Positions 1 through 9,407 are shown, counted from the stretch's first letter. The stretch: DNA of 64,000 nucleotides from Enterovibrio norvegicus FF-33 (GCF_000286835.2 NZ_AJYD02000038.1:186001-250000), one strand, 5' to 3'. Translations and numbers: made by a program. The notes: generated by a model not told the origin, from the sequence alone.

Positions 1-323
1 CCCGATAACGCCCTTAACGAGCGGTCTCTTTCGTGTTCACGCAAACTGTTTTTCGCTTTGGCCACCGACAGCGCCATATTGGCCTGACGGTTGGTATCTT
101 GACCTGGCGCCACGCCATAGCGCCCCATCCGATTCGCATCAGCCAAGTTTGCCCCTGCCATCGATTGCTTCGCGACACTGTCTACTCGGCTTAATTGCTC
201 ATTGAGGAGAACGCCATTTTGAGATTCCTCAAGCAGACGTTTCTGGGAAGGGTAAAAACGTTTGAGCCAATCGTCGTAGTTCTGACGAGAGAGTTCCGCG
301 TAACGATCTGCCGCGATGCCCAT
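1..323 (-). CDS. Podovirus internal virion protein, partial (C-terminus outside window)
   Basis: An open frame runs from an ATG at 323 off the left edge and is preceded by a strong AAGGAGG site, so it is a real gene cut by the window. It starts MGIAADRYAELSRQ. The visible 107 residues are hydrophilic and helical, rich in Gln, Asn, Arg and Ala, with no membrane segment or catalytic motif. It is the next gene in the late operon after the small core-like protein at 333-1007, a place where podoviruses usually encode internal (ejection) proteins. The function is inferred from position and composition only. Confidence 0.6.
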   Translation of the reverse strand, partial: MGIAADRYAELSRQNYDDWLKRFYPSQKRLLEESQNGVLLNEQLSRVDSVAKQSMAGANLADANRMGRYGVAPGQDTNRQANMALSVAKAKNSLREHERDRSLRALS

Positions 324-332
324 GTAACCTCC

Positions 333-1007
333 TTATGCGTAAAGCGTGTCGGCGCGGTTGTGCATGCCATAAGGTGAGACATCACGTTGCTTGCGCATGG
401 TGCTAATACCATCGCCTACCCCATTTTGTGCGGTTGGCCCTTTTTGCATGCCCATGTAACTGCGAAGCCCGACACCGGCTGCTGCGCCTGCAAGCTGCAA
501 GTTTGACGACCGTTTGTTAAAAGCCGTGGCCGCATCATTGATCGCCTTTTGGGTACTGAGAGACGCCACATCACTGAGCCCTTGCAGGGCATCCGATTGT
601 TCACCTACGCCCATCGCCACATAATCAGAGAGCCCCGCTATGTATTTGTCCTGCTCCGCGGCTTGCGCACGATTAACCGTGTCGGTGGTTCCTGTCCCTT
701 GCTCCGTGCTCATCTGTGCCATGGTTTGCGTGAACTTGCCACTGGAAGGGTCAACCCCACTGGCCGCCATGGCCTTCGCGGCATCACCCTTTGTGTTACT
801 GAAGGCATCTTGATAGGCCAAATTGACGTTCGATCCCCGTTCAGACATGTTGGCATCCGCGCGAAAGTTGTTTATTCGCCCACGGAAAACGTCGATATGT
901 TGACTCAGTTCGTTCTCGTAGATCTCCCACTGCTTTTGCGCCACTTCCGACGCCGCGATTTGCGCTGACGTCTCTTTCACTTCATTGCTGCCGCCTTTAC
1001 CGCCCAT
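333..1007 (-). CDS. Putative internal virion/core protein
   Basis: A 224-residue Ala/Gln/Ser-rich protein. It has a glycine-rich start (MGGKGGSNEVKE), a long helical middle and a short Ala/Gly-rich stretch near residues 172-182 (LAGAAAGVGL). Such proteins, placed between tail-fibre genes and the very large ejection proteins, are typical of podovirus internal core components. It lies 9 bases after the preceding gene and 9 bases before the next, so it is in the late operon. No enzymatic motif is visible. The role is inferred. Confidence 0.55.
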   Translation of the reverse strand: MGGKGGSNEVKETSAQIAASEVAQKQWEIYENELSQHIDVFRGRINNFRADANMSERGSNVNLAYQDAFSNTKGDAAKAMAASGVDPSSGKFTQTMAQMSTEQGTGTTDTVNRAQAAEQDKYIAGLSDYVAMGVGEQSDALQGLSDVASLSTQKAINDAATAFNKRSSNLQLAGAAAGVGLRSYMGMQKGPTAQNGVGDGISTMRKQRDVSPYGMHNRADTLYA

Positions 1008-1016
1008 GCCCTGTCC

Positions 1017-1418
1017 TCACAGTCGCTTCTCCCAGTGCTGAACCCCGTCACGCACACTGATTTGTTGAAACCCCTGACGTTCAAAAAGAAGCGAAAGCCC
1101 TGCTACCTTGGTGTAGAGATCCAGCCCCCTTGCCCCAATCTGCCGTGAGAGCTTTTCCACGGTCGCTTGATAACGCTCAATCGCATTCCCCGCCCAGTTA
1201 AACGCGAACATCACCGTGACCCATAAGGTCCCGTTGTTACGCTCAAACGGTCGTAAGACAAAAAATCCATCCGCCCCTACAAACAAAAAGGCACTGCCAT
1301 CGGTCAGTGCCTCGTCAATCTCTTTCGCGAACGCATGCTGGTTTCGCGTCTGGGTTTCTTGAATGATCGGAAGCAACACGTCCCGATAGTCCGGCCACTT
1401 GGCTTTTTCTACCGTCAT
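1017..1418 (-). CDS. GNAT-like phage virion-region protein
   Basis: A 133-residue protein. The segment with LFVGADGFFVLRPF followed by LWVTVMFAFNW and a C-terminal alpha/beta part (GLSLLFERQGFQQISV) resembles the GNAT-like proteins that sit beside internal virion proteins in many podoviruses. The FERQGFQ stretch matches the GNAT motif B pattern, in which a residue or two precede GF. A classical acetyl-CoA motif A (Q/RxxGxG/A) is not evident, so it may be structural rather than enzymatic. The start is the ATG just downstream of the TAG of the preceding gene, which suggests coupling. Confidence 0.5.
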   Translation of the reverse strand: MTVEKAKWPDYRDVLLPIIQETQTRNQHAFAKEIDEALTDGSAFLFVGADGFFVLRPFERNNGTLWVTVMFAFNWAGNAIERYQATVEKLSRQIGARGLDLYTKVAGLSLLFERQGFQQISVRDGVQHWEKRL

Positions 1419-1420
1419 CG

Positions 1421-1768
1421 CTAGCCCTCATACCAAGCAGGTCGCAAGGGGCGAGGAGAAAGCCGAAAGTCGTAATCTCTCAAACGTTGACGGTAAGCGG
1501 CGATGTCTTGCTCATACGTGCTGGCTTTAATCAACGCCCCGTTGTACGTGGCGTCGGCCGGCATGAGTCTGTCCGTTAACACCAATTCGTGGTTTCTCCA
1601 CTCCCGCTCTTTTTCCACATTCCCTTCGACCACCTCCATCATTAACGCATGGCGTGTGTCGTATTCCTCCTGTGTGATCACACCCTGGTCAAACAGTGAC
1701 TGAAATTCGTCAAACGTCATGACGCTATCATCACGGTAAAACTGATACGTTTCTTTGGCGCTAAACAT
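1421..1768 (-). CDS. Small tail-associated protein, possible fibre chaperone
   Basis: A 115-residue protein of unknown family. It has an acidic/aromatic N-terminus and ends in a Pro/Arg-rich segment (RLSPRPLRPAWYEG). Phage proteins of this size that follow a fibre or gpJ-like gene and contain a motif such as QEEYD plus a C-terminal W/Y often act in fibre assembly, but nothing in the sequence proves it here. It begins 4 bases after the fibre-region gene ending at 1772 and is followed closely by the GNAT-like gene. Operon membership is clear; function is not. Confidence 0.45.
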   Translation of the reverse strand: MFSAKETYQFYRDDSVMTFDEFQSLFDQGVITQEEYDTRHALMMEVVEGNVEKEREWRNHELVLTDRLMPADATYNGALIKASTYEQDIAAYRQRLRDYDFRLSPRPLRPAWYEG

Positions 1769-1771
1769 CCA

Positions 1772-3571
1772 TCACCTCGGATCAATCGCGTTATTCACAT
1801 CCCAATCGATAATGGTTTTAAAACCGCCATAGTCATGCGCGGATTCCTGACGAATAGCCAGACGATGGGTGGAAGACGGATTCGTCGTCCAACCGACGCC
1901 ATACAAGGTTTTTGCATTGCGAAAAACACAGTACATGCCCCCGCTGCCTCTATACGCCATGCCCATCTGCTGCGCATATTCGCTGCTCGCATTGTAAATG
2001 GCCGTCTCAACCACAAACGTCATCTGCCCACAGGTGAACGTGTCACCGGCACGTAATGCGCGAGAGTGTCCCAGTGCACTGGTAAAAGAATCACTGGTCG
2101 CAACAATGTGCCCATAGCTGTTCATGAGCGCGAGACGAAACCCGCCAAAGCGTGTGCCCCCCGCCCTTGGTGCACACATTTTGATGCGAAAGGCGCCTGG
2201 CGCAATGGTGCGAAATCGAAATCGGCGAACCTCATCAACGTGAGTCGGTGTCGTCAAATCGCCGGCACTGTAAAGGTTTGAGGTGAGACTTTTCCATCCC
2301 GAATCGTTGTGACCCGCTCCCACTTCGTTGTGTCCGTTAAACCGCGGTAAACACGCGACAGACAGCCCACCATTCCAAGGGTAAGCGCGCGCAGAATGGT
2401 TATCACCCAAGCACGCGTAATAGTTTTGTATCGTGGTGATACGGGCGCCGTAGATAGACCCGCCCGTGATGCTCGTACTGTGCACGGCGGAGCTATATAC
2501 CGACGTGCCATGGATCTCTGAGCCGAAAATATAGCCACTGGCATACAAGTCATCGGTATACACTCTGCCGTCGTTGGTGATGTGCGTGTGATAACCACCA
2601 TAAGGTCCACCAACGCCAAAAAAGGCGTCCCCGCCATAGAACGTACCGCCCGTGATCACGGGACTTTCCATGCTTATCCCTGAAACCACTTTGTCGGCGG
2701 TAATGATTTGGGCATCCAGAATTTGAATGGTGGCCTTTCGGATGAGGGCACGTGGGATCACCACATTGCCGTCGTCAATGGCGAACAGCGGTGACAAGGT
2801 AGGTTGTCCCTCTTCCGTGTCCTGGTTGGGATCGAAGATCACCACACTGGACGCCGCAATCGCGACCTGACTGGTGCCATCTTCTTTGGCAAGTAAGCCA
2901 ATGCCCGCTTGAATGTCACCGGCTTGTTGTTTGACGCCCCACATGTTGTCGAACGTTTCGCCCGTTTGTGCAATATCTTGGCGCAGAAAAGCAATCAGCT
3001 CTGAGTCTTCAAGTTGCTCACCAATCTCATCGATGACGCGACTAATATCCACACTGGTTTCGACATAAAGCCCACCTTCGTCGGTGTAAGGCCCTGGGAT
3101 GTCTTTCACATTCACATGGCGAAGCCAGAAATAAAACGTGGCCCCCGTGGACACCACATCGCTAAACAAAGTCGCGCGAGTCGTGCCAATCATGACCGCG
3201 TCAGACAGCGAAGGGGCATTGCCCTCCTCATCGGGTGAGGCCTTCCAAATTTCGGTGTGCGAATGTCCCGCATAATCGGGTACGTTCCATCGGATCAAGA
3301 TAGCGCCAAATCCGCCATATCCTTGCATGCCTTGTGGCAGCGTTGGCCGCTCGACCGTTGACGTTGTATTCCCAGGTTTTGATGGCGGCGGAATAGGGAT
3401 CAGTTTCGACCCTCCCGACACACTGCTTCGGCGAATACCTATGATGTTGAGATCGGCCAAGTCTTGCAGCGTCAGCGCACGGTGTAAGCCATTTCCGCGG
3501 CGCCCCGTCAGTTTCTCCACGTTCTCAATGAGGGCATCGAGATCGCGTCGCCCGTTCCACTTTGACGTCAT
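1772..3571 (-). CDS. Tail fibre/tip protein with gpJ-like C-terminal features
   Basis: I start this at the ATG at 3571 (MTSKWNGRRDLDAL), directly after the stop of the preceding gene. The longer frame from 3616 overlaps that gene. The protein is about 599 residues: an N-terminal helix, a fibronectin-III-like segment (GAILIRWNVPDYAGHSHTEIW, then TGATFYFWLRHVN), a DUF1983-like coiled region (EQLEDSELIAFLRQDIAQ) and a beta-rich C-terminus with SGGTFYGGD-like repeats. The IQILDAQIITADKV and TGGTFYGG elements are characteristic of the C-terminal part of lambda gpJ and related host-specificity proteins. Finding this in a podovirus-type tail is unusual but known in mosaic phages. Role: receptor binding (inferred). 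Confidence 0.65.
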   Translation of the reverse strand: MTSKWNGRRDLDALIENVEKLTGRRGNGLHRALTLQDLADLNIIGIRRSSVSGGSKLIPIPPPSKPGNTTSTVERPTLPQGMQGYGGFGAILIRWNVPDYAGHSHTEIWKASPDEEGNAPSLSDAVMIGTTRATLFSDVVSTGATFYFWLRHVNVKDIPGPYTDEGGLYVETSVDISRVIDEIGEQLEDSELIAFLRQDIAQTGETFDNMWGVKQQAGDIQAGIGLLAKEDGTSQVAIAASSVVIFDPNQDTEEGQPTLSPLFAIDDGNVVIPRALIRKATIQILDAQIITADKVVSGISMESPVITGGTFYGGDAFFGVGGPYGGYHTHITNDGRVYTDDLYASGYIFGSEIHGTSVYSSAVHSTSITGGSIYGARITTIQNYYACLGDNHSARAYPWNGGLSVACLPRFNGHNEVGAGHNDSGWKSLTSNLYSAGDLTTPTHVDEVRRFRFRTIAPGAFRIKMCAPRAGGTRFGGFRLALMNSYGHIVATSDSFTSALGHSRALRAGDTFTCGQMTFVVETAIYNASSEYAQQMGMAYRGSGGMYCVFRNAKTLYGVGWTTNPSSTHRLAIRQESAHDYGGFKTIIDWDVNNAIDPR

Positions 3572-3572
3572 A

Positions 3573-5186
3573 TCACGCCAACTCCTGCATCGAGGACGCC
3601 AAAAGAATACGATCAACGTCTGCGGTCCCCGACACTTCCACTTGCCAATAGGTCGCTCTCACGCAAGGTAGCCGAAAGGCGTCGTGTGTCAGGCTTCCCA
3701 TGGCCACGGTGAACACCTCTTCTCCGTCGGCAAGAAAACGTAGCGACAGCCGTTCTGGATGGTCCGTTTGAATACGCGCACTGCTGAGCAACGCGTCTTT
3801 CGGCACAAGAAAGGCCTTTGATCGCCAAACGAGTGGGCGATGTTGTTCGCCTTGCCGCCAATGCAGCAATTGACGACCATTGACCATCACGAGGCGGTCA
3901 TTTTCCAAATCGGTGAACGAGGCATCCCAAGTGTCTGTTGTTCGCGTGAACGCCATTGAGACGGGATCAAACACAAAGGAGCCGCCCTCGCTTTGGGCAA
4001 CATACAGCCCTTCCACACTCACCGCCGATAGGCTTTCCGGTGTCCAACGAGCTCGCCACGTCACGGGGTCAATGATGGATTCGGTGGCAGGTATCGCGCC
4101 GTCTGAGCCAATCGCCACGATGCCATCGGGTGAGGCGTAAAACACCACGCCATTAATCACGACCATGGAGCGTGCACTGACGCACGCTTGCTCTCGCTCA
4201 ATCTTGGTGGCCGTCATCGCATCGGGCGTGATCCCCGAAAACAAATAGGGGTAGCCTTTTGTACCGACCACTAATGAGGTGCCGATCGCCGTGATGGCCA
4301 CAATCTCATGCTCTGTGGTCGCGCGATTTCTTTTTGGCCAGGCATATGGCAAATACGCGTCACTGAACAAAATCTCGTTCCCGCTAAATCCCGCACAGAT
4401 CCCATTGGCCATCTGGCACAGTCCCTGCAAGTTTTCAGGCGGCAATGCATAGTCCCAGGTCTCCACCACGGGGCCTGTCGCGTCTCGCGCAGCATCGACA
4501 ATAGTGGATTGGGATATTGGGACCTCGTCCACCAGTAAATACGCTTCGTCCGTCAGTGAGGTGCTCGTGCGATACAGTCGGATATGGGTAATGTTATGCG
4601 TGTTCGTGGTCGGGCTCGTGATCCGCACCGTCACGGTGGAACCAGGACGCTCGACAAGTAACTCTTGAGAGGGATTGCTCGGGATACCTTCTTCGCCAAA
4701 TCGCGTGACATACGTCTGCACATAGAAGCGCGTTTCATCATCAAAGGCGGCCGCTTCACCTTCAGGCGGTGACTCCCCCGTGCTCGCATCGATGGCCACA
4801 ATCAACGGGGCTGAAGATGGCTTGGGCACGCCCAGATCATACGCCGCTTGTGGCCCCACCCCGTTGGGACCAATCGCGATGTCTTGCGCAGTGACTTTCG
4901 GCTTTCCCTCCCCAGTAAAATAAACCCTTTGATACGGATCTCTTGCTTGCGGCGAAGAGATAGCACTGACCTCCGCACTGCCTGACCATACCAGCCAATG
5001 ATCGCCATATCGAAACAGCGAGCGTGGTGACAAGGGCAAGTTATCGGCCATGGCGTTTTGCTTCATTGGCGTCAAGACACCATGGGTAAACTCACAGTCG
5101 AGCGCATAGGTTGCCGCTTCATTGGGAAGGAGATGCGCTTTAAACCGTGGGATCTCGCCGCGCATCATCGACACGTCAATCAACAT
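3573..5186 (-). CDS. Tail nozzle/stabilisation protein (beta-propeller type)
   Basis: A 537-residue beta-rich protein. It starts MLIDVSMMRGEIPRFKAHLLP, recalling the PMMKG-type start of P22 gp10 and other tail-hub or nozzle proteins. Repeated beta segments (GTSLVVGTKGYPYLFSG, GVVFYASPDGIVAIG, EGLYVAQSEGGSFVFD) look like propeller blades, and the middle contains a fibronectin-like RLYRTSTS segment. It lies 2 bases after the fibre gene, in the adaptor-nozzle-fibre order seen in P22-like tails. The exact structural role is inferred from fold-like repeats and position. Confidence 0.6.
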   Translation of the reverse strand: MLIDVSMMRGEIPRFKAHLLPNEAATYALDCEFTHGVLTPMKQNAMADNLPLSPRSLFRYGDHWLVWSGSAEVSAISSPQARDPYQRVYFTGEGKPKVTAQDIAIGPNGVGPQAAYDLGVPKPSSAPLIVAIDASTGESPPEGEAAAFDDETRFYVQTYVTRFGEEGIPSNPSQELLVERPGSTVTVRITSPTTNTHNITHIRLYRTSTSLTDEAYLLVDEVPISQSTIVDAARDATGPVVETWDYALPPENLQGLCQMANGICAGFSGNEILFSDAYLPYAWPKRNRATTEHEIVAITAIGTSLVVGTKGYPYLFSGITPDAMTATKIEREQACVSARSMVVINGVVFYASPDGIVAIGSDGAIPATESIIDPVTWRARWTPESLSAVSVEGLYVAQSEGGSFVFDPVSMAFTRTTDTWDASFTDLENDRLVMVNGRQLLHWRQGEQHRPLVWRSKAFLVPKDALLSSARIQTDHPERLSLRFLADGEEVFTVAMGSLTHDAFRLPCVRATYWQVEVSGTADVDRILLASSMQELA

Positions 5187-5188
5187 CG

Positions 5189-7285
5189 TTAGTTCACCAC
5201 ATAGGCCATAAGAGATAGGCCGTTGACCGTTGCACCACTTTCACTCGACGCCTCGCCTTCGATGCGAATGGTTTCCTCGGTCACCGTCACTGAAGGCTCA
5301 GCGGCCCACCCAGCACCAGACCACCAATTCTCGTCCTTAAACAATACGATTGGCGTCATGGCCATGGGCGGGTCGAACGCCATCTGTGCAAAACTCCAAT
5401 GGGGCGTGGACGCTTTACCTATCACGGGACAAAAGAGCGTCGGGATTTGGCGGTGATATCGTTGCGTTTTTAAACGAGTGACGCTTTCATCCATCGGAAT
5501 AAAGACCGACGACTCGCTCTCTATGTCCACAACGACATTGGTAATAATGAACTCTATCCTGGAGCTTGTTTCCACATCGAACCACTTCACCCCAATATTC
5601 AGCTCAAGGTAGCTATCAAAAATCGCGGGGTGATTCTCATCCGGCGCAATGTTTTGAAACACGGCGCGGTAACTTCTCGATACACCGCGCACTTTGTTGG
5701 ACAGCACATTTTCAACGATGACCCAGTCCCCATCCGTTTGCTGGCCTGCCGGTATCTCCATCACACTGTTTTCGGTATTGAGCATCACACGCACGTCAAT
5801 CTCACCCACCATAGGCCCGCTGTGATATCCCAGAAAAAGCACGTCACTTAAGCTGAGTTCAAATGTCACCTCGACACGCTGGCCTTTCAACGCATAGAAC
5901 GCGTCAGGCATGCGCTGTGATATCACGAGGTGAGTTACCATCGGCTGACTCGTGCTGATCGAAAGCCCAGATTTCGCAGGCACAGCGGTGTCGCTGTATT
6001 CACCTTGGTAAATGAATTGCCTAACCGTTCCCGACACTAAGTCGGCGAAGTTGGGATTTAGCCAGCGCGTAAACCACATCCCAGCGATCGGCACGTGATA
6101 ATTAATGCCAATTTCGTCAATGCTCACATAACTCGGCCCGTCCCAGACGGCGAAATCCCCATTGGTGATATAGGTACGTTTCACTATCGGTCGCACCGTG
6201 CCAAATGGCGGCGCTTTATGGACGCCGTAGTAACGCAAATCCGCGGCTTCTTGATTGATCATGCCCGTCTGCGCCTCATCGACCACTTCTTGTTTGGTTT
6301 TACCTGAGAGTTTGTCTGCGTTTACCGCAGTCGCATCGAGTGGCAAGGCGCCAATGGTGGTCGGATTGATGGAAAAATCAGGAAACGGGATCACGTCCAT
6401 CACGTTTGACGGCACATCAAAGAACAACAAGTGCCCTGGCTTAACCGTCTTTCCAGCCAATGGTCCCGCGGTGTAAGTAAACGACGTGGTTTCATCCGCA
6501 AAGTTCACCAGCCACAATGTGTCTCTATCAAGTGTTTCGTAGCCGTCGGGATAAGGTTGCGCCGTCGTGGGGGTAAACATCCCGCCAGAAACGAACGTTT
6601 GTTGCGAGTACGACAACGCTTTCAATGCCCAATGTTTTGCCGAATAGAAACTGCCATCGATGGGGCTATTTTCAGGATTCGACGCAAACATCCACGCTTT
6701 ATTACGCGCTAAAATGGCATCTTGAGACGCTGATTCTGCCGCACTTTTATTGCCGGCCGTCGTGGCCACAGCATCCAAAATGGTGGCGTGATAATCCACA
6801 ATCACACCGTGCTTATCGACCACATTCGCGTGCATCGTTTGCACCGATGAAAAGTGCGATTGTGCCGTTTGGTATGACTGGTTAAATGCCGTCATACGGT
6901 CATTTAGCGCGGTTTGGTCATCCTCCAATTCCTGTTGGCTATCGAGCAACTGATCGCGAATGTTCATCACGGTGACCACGGAAGGATGTGGCACTGGCTC
7001 ATCAAAGATCAGCAAGGATTCCAACGTATAATCGCCCGACATCGCGGGGCTCACCGAGCAATCCCCAACATGGTCGACATCGGAACGTCGGGACACCTGT
7101 GCAAAAACGTCGTACTCACCGCTTTTGAGCGTAAAATCGTACCGCGCTAAGTGATCAGTTCGGTGATACACCGTGGAATGGATCAGCGCATCGCCTGAAT
7201 TACTTTTGGAAATAAACTCAATGATCGCATGCGGGAGCGTCGTATTTCCCGACGCGTCAGTTAATACGCCCGTTAACCGTATCAT
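5189..7285 (-). CDS. Tail fibre with Phage_tail_N-type N-terminus
   Basis: A 698-residue protein. The start MIRLTGVLTDASGNTTLPHA followed by IIEFISKSNSG is the signature of the prophage tail-fibre N-terminal domain (pfam08400 type), which anchors fibres to the tail. Residues about 105-175 form a helical coiled-coil shaft (DSQQELEDDQTALNDRMTA). Residues about 195-235 contain NKAWMFASNPENSPIDG and SAKHWALKA, common fibre repeats that link shaft to tip. The C-terminal 450 residues are a beta-rich adhesin-like tip. It overlaps the gene at 7282 by 4 bases. Function: host recognition. Confidence 0.75.
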   Translation of the reverse strand: MIRLTGVLTDASGNTTLPHAIIEFISKSNSGDALIHSTVYHRTDHLARYDFTLKSGEYDVFAQVSRRSDVDHVGDCSVSPAMSGDYTLESLLIFDEPVPHPSVVTVMNIRDQLLDSQQELEDDQTALNDRMTAFNQSYQTAQSHFSSVQTMHANVVDKHGVIVDYHATILDAVATTAGNKSAAESASQDAILARNKAWMFASNPENSPIDGSFYSAKHWALKALSYSQQTFVSGGMFTPTTAQPYPDGYETLDRDTLWLVNFADETTSFTYTAGPLAGKTVKPGHLLFFDVPSNVMDVIPFPDFSINPTTIGALPLDATAVNADKLSGKTKQEVVDEAQTGMINQEAADLRYYGVHKAPPFGTVRPIVKRTYITNGDFAVWDGPSYVSIDEIGINYHVPIAGMWFTRWLNPNFADLVSGTVRQFIYQGEYSDTAVPAKSGLSISTSQPMVTHLVISQRMPDAFYALKGQRVEVTFELSLSDVLFLGYHSGPMVGEIDVRVMLNTENSVMEIPAGQQTDGDWVIVENVLSNKVRGVSRSYRAVFQNIAPDENHPAIFDSYLELNIGVKWFDVETSSRIEFIITNVVVDIESESSVFIPMDESVTRLKTQRYHRQIPTLFCPVIGKASTPHWSFAQMAFDPPMAMTPIVLFKDENWWSGAGWAAEPSVTVTEETIRIEGEASSESGATVNGLSLMAYVVN

Positions 7286-7902
7286 CGCTCCGCCTCCCGT
7301 TGCCGACGTTGTTGTTTCTTCATCGCACTCAAATCCATCACGTTGCCAATGGCAGCATTAAACAGCTGCAGATGAAGCAAGGATTTGTTCTGTTCACTGG
7401 CATTTTGTCCGTCCTTGCCGTAAGCACGATGAAGCACGAAATCCATCACCGCAGAGACGTAAGCGTCTTTGATGGGCAAAACATCGTCGCCGTGTAGAAA
7501 CGAAAATGCCGAATAGGTGTGCGTGACCGACACAGCATGGCTGGGGCTGGGATACAGCCAATACCGTGTTTTCTCCTCGCGGGCTTGCGTCCAAGAAGAA
7601 GGCTGTCCTTCCCGCACTCGCCACATCGGATCTAACTGATTGAGCTTTTCCAGCGCCACAAAACTCACACCCATGTCATCCACGGCATCGACCGACATCA
7701 ACGAGATAGCCCCTTCGGGCAACACCACTTCGCTGCTCTCACTATTCACCGTGTCCGTTCGCCTGAATTCATCGGGCAGATTCACGGCCAGAATGGACAG
7801 GGCTTGGTTGATGTAAAGCAACAGCTCCGCCTCTGACCACCTCACGAACCGCTTATCAATCAGCTGCTCGGCCATCACGTTTATCACGTCAGATATTTGC
7901 AT
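7282..7902 (-). CDS. Head-to-tail adaptor (tubular A-like)
   Basis: I start this at the ATG at 7902 (MQISDVINVMAEQLIDKRF), which shares its A with the TGA of the preceding gene. The upstream in-frame extension lies inside that gene. About 206 residues. The N-terminal helices (RWSEAELLLYINQALSIL) and LPEGAISLMSVDAVDD match the DUF6682-like podovirus adaptor family, which joins portal and nozzle. The basic tail (KKQQRRQREAER) is exposed at the C-terminus. It forms a tightly overlapping pair with the gene at 7902-8507. Confidence 0.6.
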   Translation of the reverse strand: MQISDVINVMAEQLIDKRFVRWSEAELLLYINQALSILAVNLPDEFRRTDTVNSESSEVVLPEGAISLMSVDAVDDMGVSFVALEKLNQLDPMWRVREGQPSSWTQAREEKTRYWLYPSPSHAVSVTHTYSAFSFLHGDDVLPIKDAYVSAVMDFVLHRAYGKDGQNASEQNKSLLHLQLFNAAIGNVMDLSAMKKQQRRQREAER

Positions 7903-8507
7903 CAGAAAAACTCGTGTTTTCTCACCGCATGAGGCGGATTCAGTGCCGGGGTATGTTCCAATCGCCAACGTTTGGCCTTGCGTATTTGCTCAACGAACTC
8001 CCGCTCTTGGTAAACGCCGAGTTGGACATTTGACCACTCCTTGTCAGGCTGTCGAAGCAGGAAACTGGCGGCGCCCGCGCAGATCCCCAGCGCCCAATCC
8101 TCGAACAGCAATGCCGGTAAATGGGCGGTCCCTTGTTGCGGCTCAATCACCGCATGCAGCGTCACATTGCTCGCCGACTCGGTGAAACTGACTTCGTCCA
8201 ATGACAGGGCCTGATACGCGTCTTCCGTCATGACCACCTTGTCGGTGACCCCTGACCTTTCAACCCGATAGATCCCAGCCGACTTGTAGCGGCCTTGGGT
8301 TCGGCGATTAATACCCGCGCGTTCCACGGCGGAAAGGGTTTGATGGGCGTAAACCCGATCAAGGCGTCGGGTATACACCACCACTTGGCTTTGACGGCAA
8401 AATTGAATCGCCGCATCCACCACCGCGCTTTCCATAAGCGGAATAAGGGGAACATTGACCAGGGTACGCAGCCTTGGCACAAAGGCAGAAACGGGCACCT
8501 CTCTCAT
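7902..8507 (-). CDS. Head-tail connector/adaptor protein
   Basis: A 201-residue protein. Its features (VPLIPLMESAVVDAAIQFC, then SVERAGINRRTQG, EDWALGICAGAASFLLRQPDKEW, GVYQEREFVEQIRKAKR) resemble phage connector proteins, in which an N-terminal helical bundle recognises the portal and a C-terminal helix packs at the ring. It overlaps the upstream gene by 4 bases and the downstream one by 1. With the gene at 7282 it probably makes the two stacked rings between portal and nozzle. The role is inferred from order. Confidence 0.55.
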   Translation of the reverse strand: MREVPVSAFVPRLRTLVNVPLIPLMESAVVDAAIQFCRQSQVVVYTRRLDRVYAHQTLSAVERAGINRRTQGRYKSAGIYRVERSGVTDKVVMTEDAYQALSLDEVSFTESASNVTLHAVIEPQQGTAHLPALLFEDWALGICAGAASFLLRQPDKEWSNVQLGVYQEREFVEQIRKAKRWRLEHTPALNPPHAVRKHEFF

Positions 8508-8956
8508 CCGGCGATCTCTTCGACGTCACGTAACGCATCGCGGACACGCTTTCGATACTCCGGCATCGGCTCTTGCGGGCCTTTCGGTTCAAGGGTTAAC
8601 GCATCAATGCTCTCCACCAACGTGGCAAGCTTGGGACCGGTCATCTTAGACAGATCGACCACGTCACCATGGAGTGTCACGGTCATGTCCATGGCCTGTT
8701 GCAAGGCTTTGGCCTCTTCCTCTTGTTTGGCCTGTTCATCCGCCAAGGTTTTCACACGCACCTTCTCTTCACTCAAAAAGGTATCGAGCTGCCCCTCGGC
8801 AATAAAGACGTGTTCAAAGCGAAGCAACATGGCCGCGTTCTCATCCGTCACCTCAATTGGCGTCAGCCTAGGGAACACCTGGCGCGTTCCTGTTACCGTG
8901 TCACGCTTAAAGGCTTTCGGCCCGACATACACGATGTTTTGCACACCCATCTTCAA
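8504..8956 (-). CDS. Virion-associated protein of unknown role
   Basis: A 150-residue protein. The N-terminal beta part (NIVYVGPKAFKRDTVTG, VFPRLTPIEVTDENAAMLL) is followed by a long acidic/Lys-rich helix (LADEQAKQEEEAKALQQAM) and a small C-terminal helical domain with a KMTGPKLATLVESID segment. That last part resembles short helix-extended-loop-helix domains in capsid-associated or HeH/LEM-like phage proteins. It sits between the capsid cluster and the adaptor pair. It may be a head-completion or decoration-linked protein. The family was not recognised with confidence. Confidence 0.45.
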   Translation of the reverse strand: MKMGVQNIVYVGPKAFKRDTVTGTRQVFPRLTPIEVTDENAAMLLRFEHVFIAEGQLDTFLSEEKVRVKTLADEQAKQEEEAKALQQAMDMTVTLHGDVVDLSKMTGPKLATLVESIDALTLEPKGPQEPMPEYRKRVRDALRDVEEIAG

Positions 8957-8968
8957 CCTCCTAACATC

Positions 8969-8991
8969 GAAAAAGGCGCATGACGCGCCTT
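8969..8991 (-). terminator. Hairpin with short U-tract between head genes
   Basis: AAGGCGC and GCGCCTT form a 7-bp stem around a 5-base loop. Read on the minus strand it is followed by a T-run (AAAAA on the plus strand). It lies between the genes ending at 8998 and starting at 8956 and could attenuate late transcription or mark an mRNA processing end. Confidence 0.6.
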
Positions 8992-8997
8992 GGTAGA

Positions 8998-9381
8998 TCA
9001 GTAGCCTTTGACGACATACTCAGGGTTAATTTCCAACTTGCCCGTGGCTGGCGCCCCTTTCAGCGTGGCCATCAACACCTGCTTGCTCATGGTGTAGACC
9101 GTGTCGATAGGCAGCGCGACCGTGCGCGCTTGTGACACGTCCACGTCCATGGCCAGCACCTCGTCGCCCAGCGTGATATCCGCCTTCACACCCGCGCCTA
9201 AGCCGTCGGTGTTCACGCGAAGTCCAATCACGTTGATGCCAATTTCCACTTGGATCATTTCGACGAGGGTGTCGACCGCGGCGGCATTAAGCTCCACGCC
9301 CGTAAACGCCAATGAGACGTTACCGTGCGCTCCCACATACATGCGGTCATGCATCGAGGGCGCTTTAATTACATTTGCCAT
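8998..9381 (-). CDS. Possible capsid decoration/head protein
   Basis: I start this at the ATG at 9381 (MANVIKAPSMHDRMYVG), which has GGAG about 9 bases upstream. The longer frame would use a TTG. About 127 residues, mostly beta, with ADITLGDEVLAMDVDVS and TGKLEINPEYVVKGY. It lies immediately downstream of the major capsid gene, flanked on both sides by hairpins. That is the usual place for a decoration or head-stabilising protein made at high level. The family is not identified; the role is inferred. Confidence 0.5.
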   Translation of the reverse strand: MANVIKAPSMHDRMYVGAHGNVSLAFTGVELNAAAVDTLVEMIQVEIGINVIGLRVNTDGLGAGVKADITLGDEVLAMDVDVSQARTVALPIDTVYTMSKQVLMATLKGAPATGKLEINPEYVVKGY

Positions 9382-9407
9382 TATTCTGTTCTCCAACGCA
9401 GTGAGAT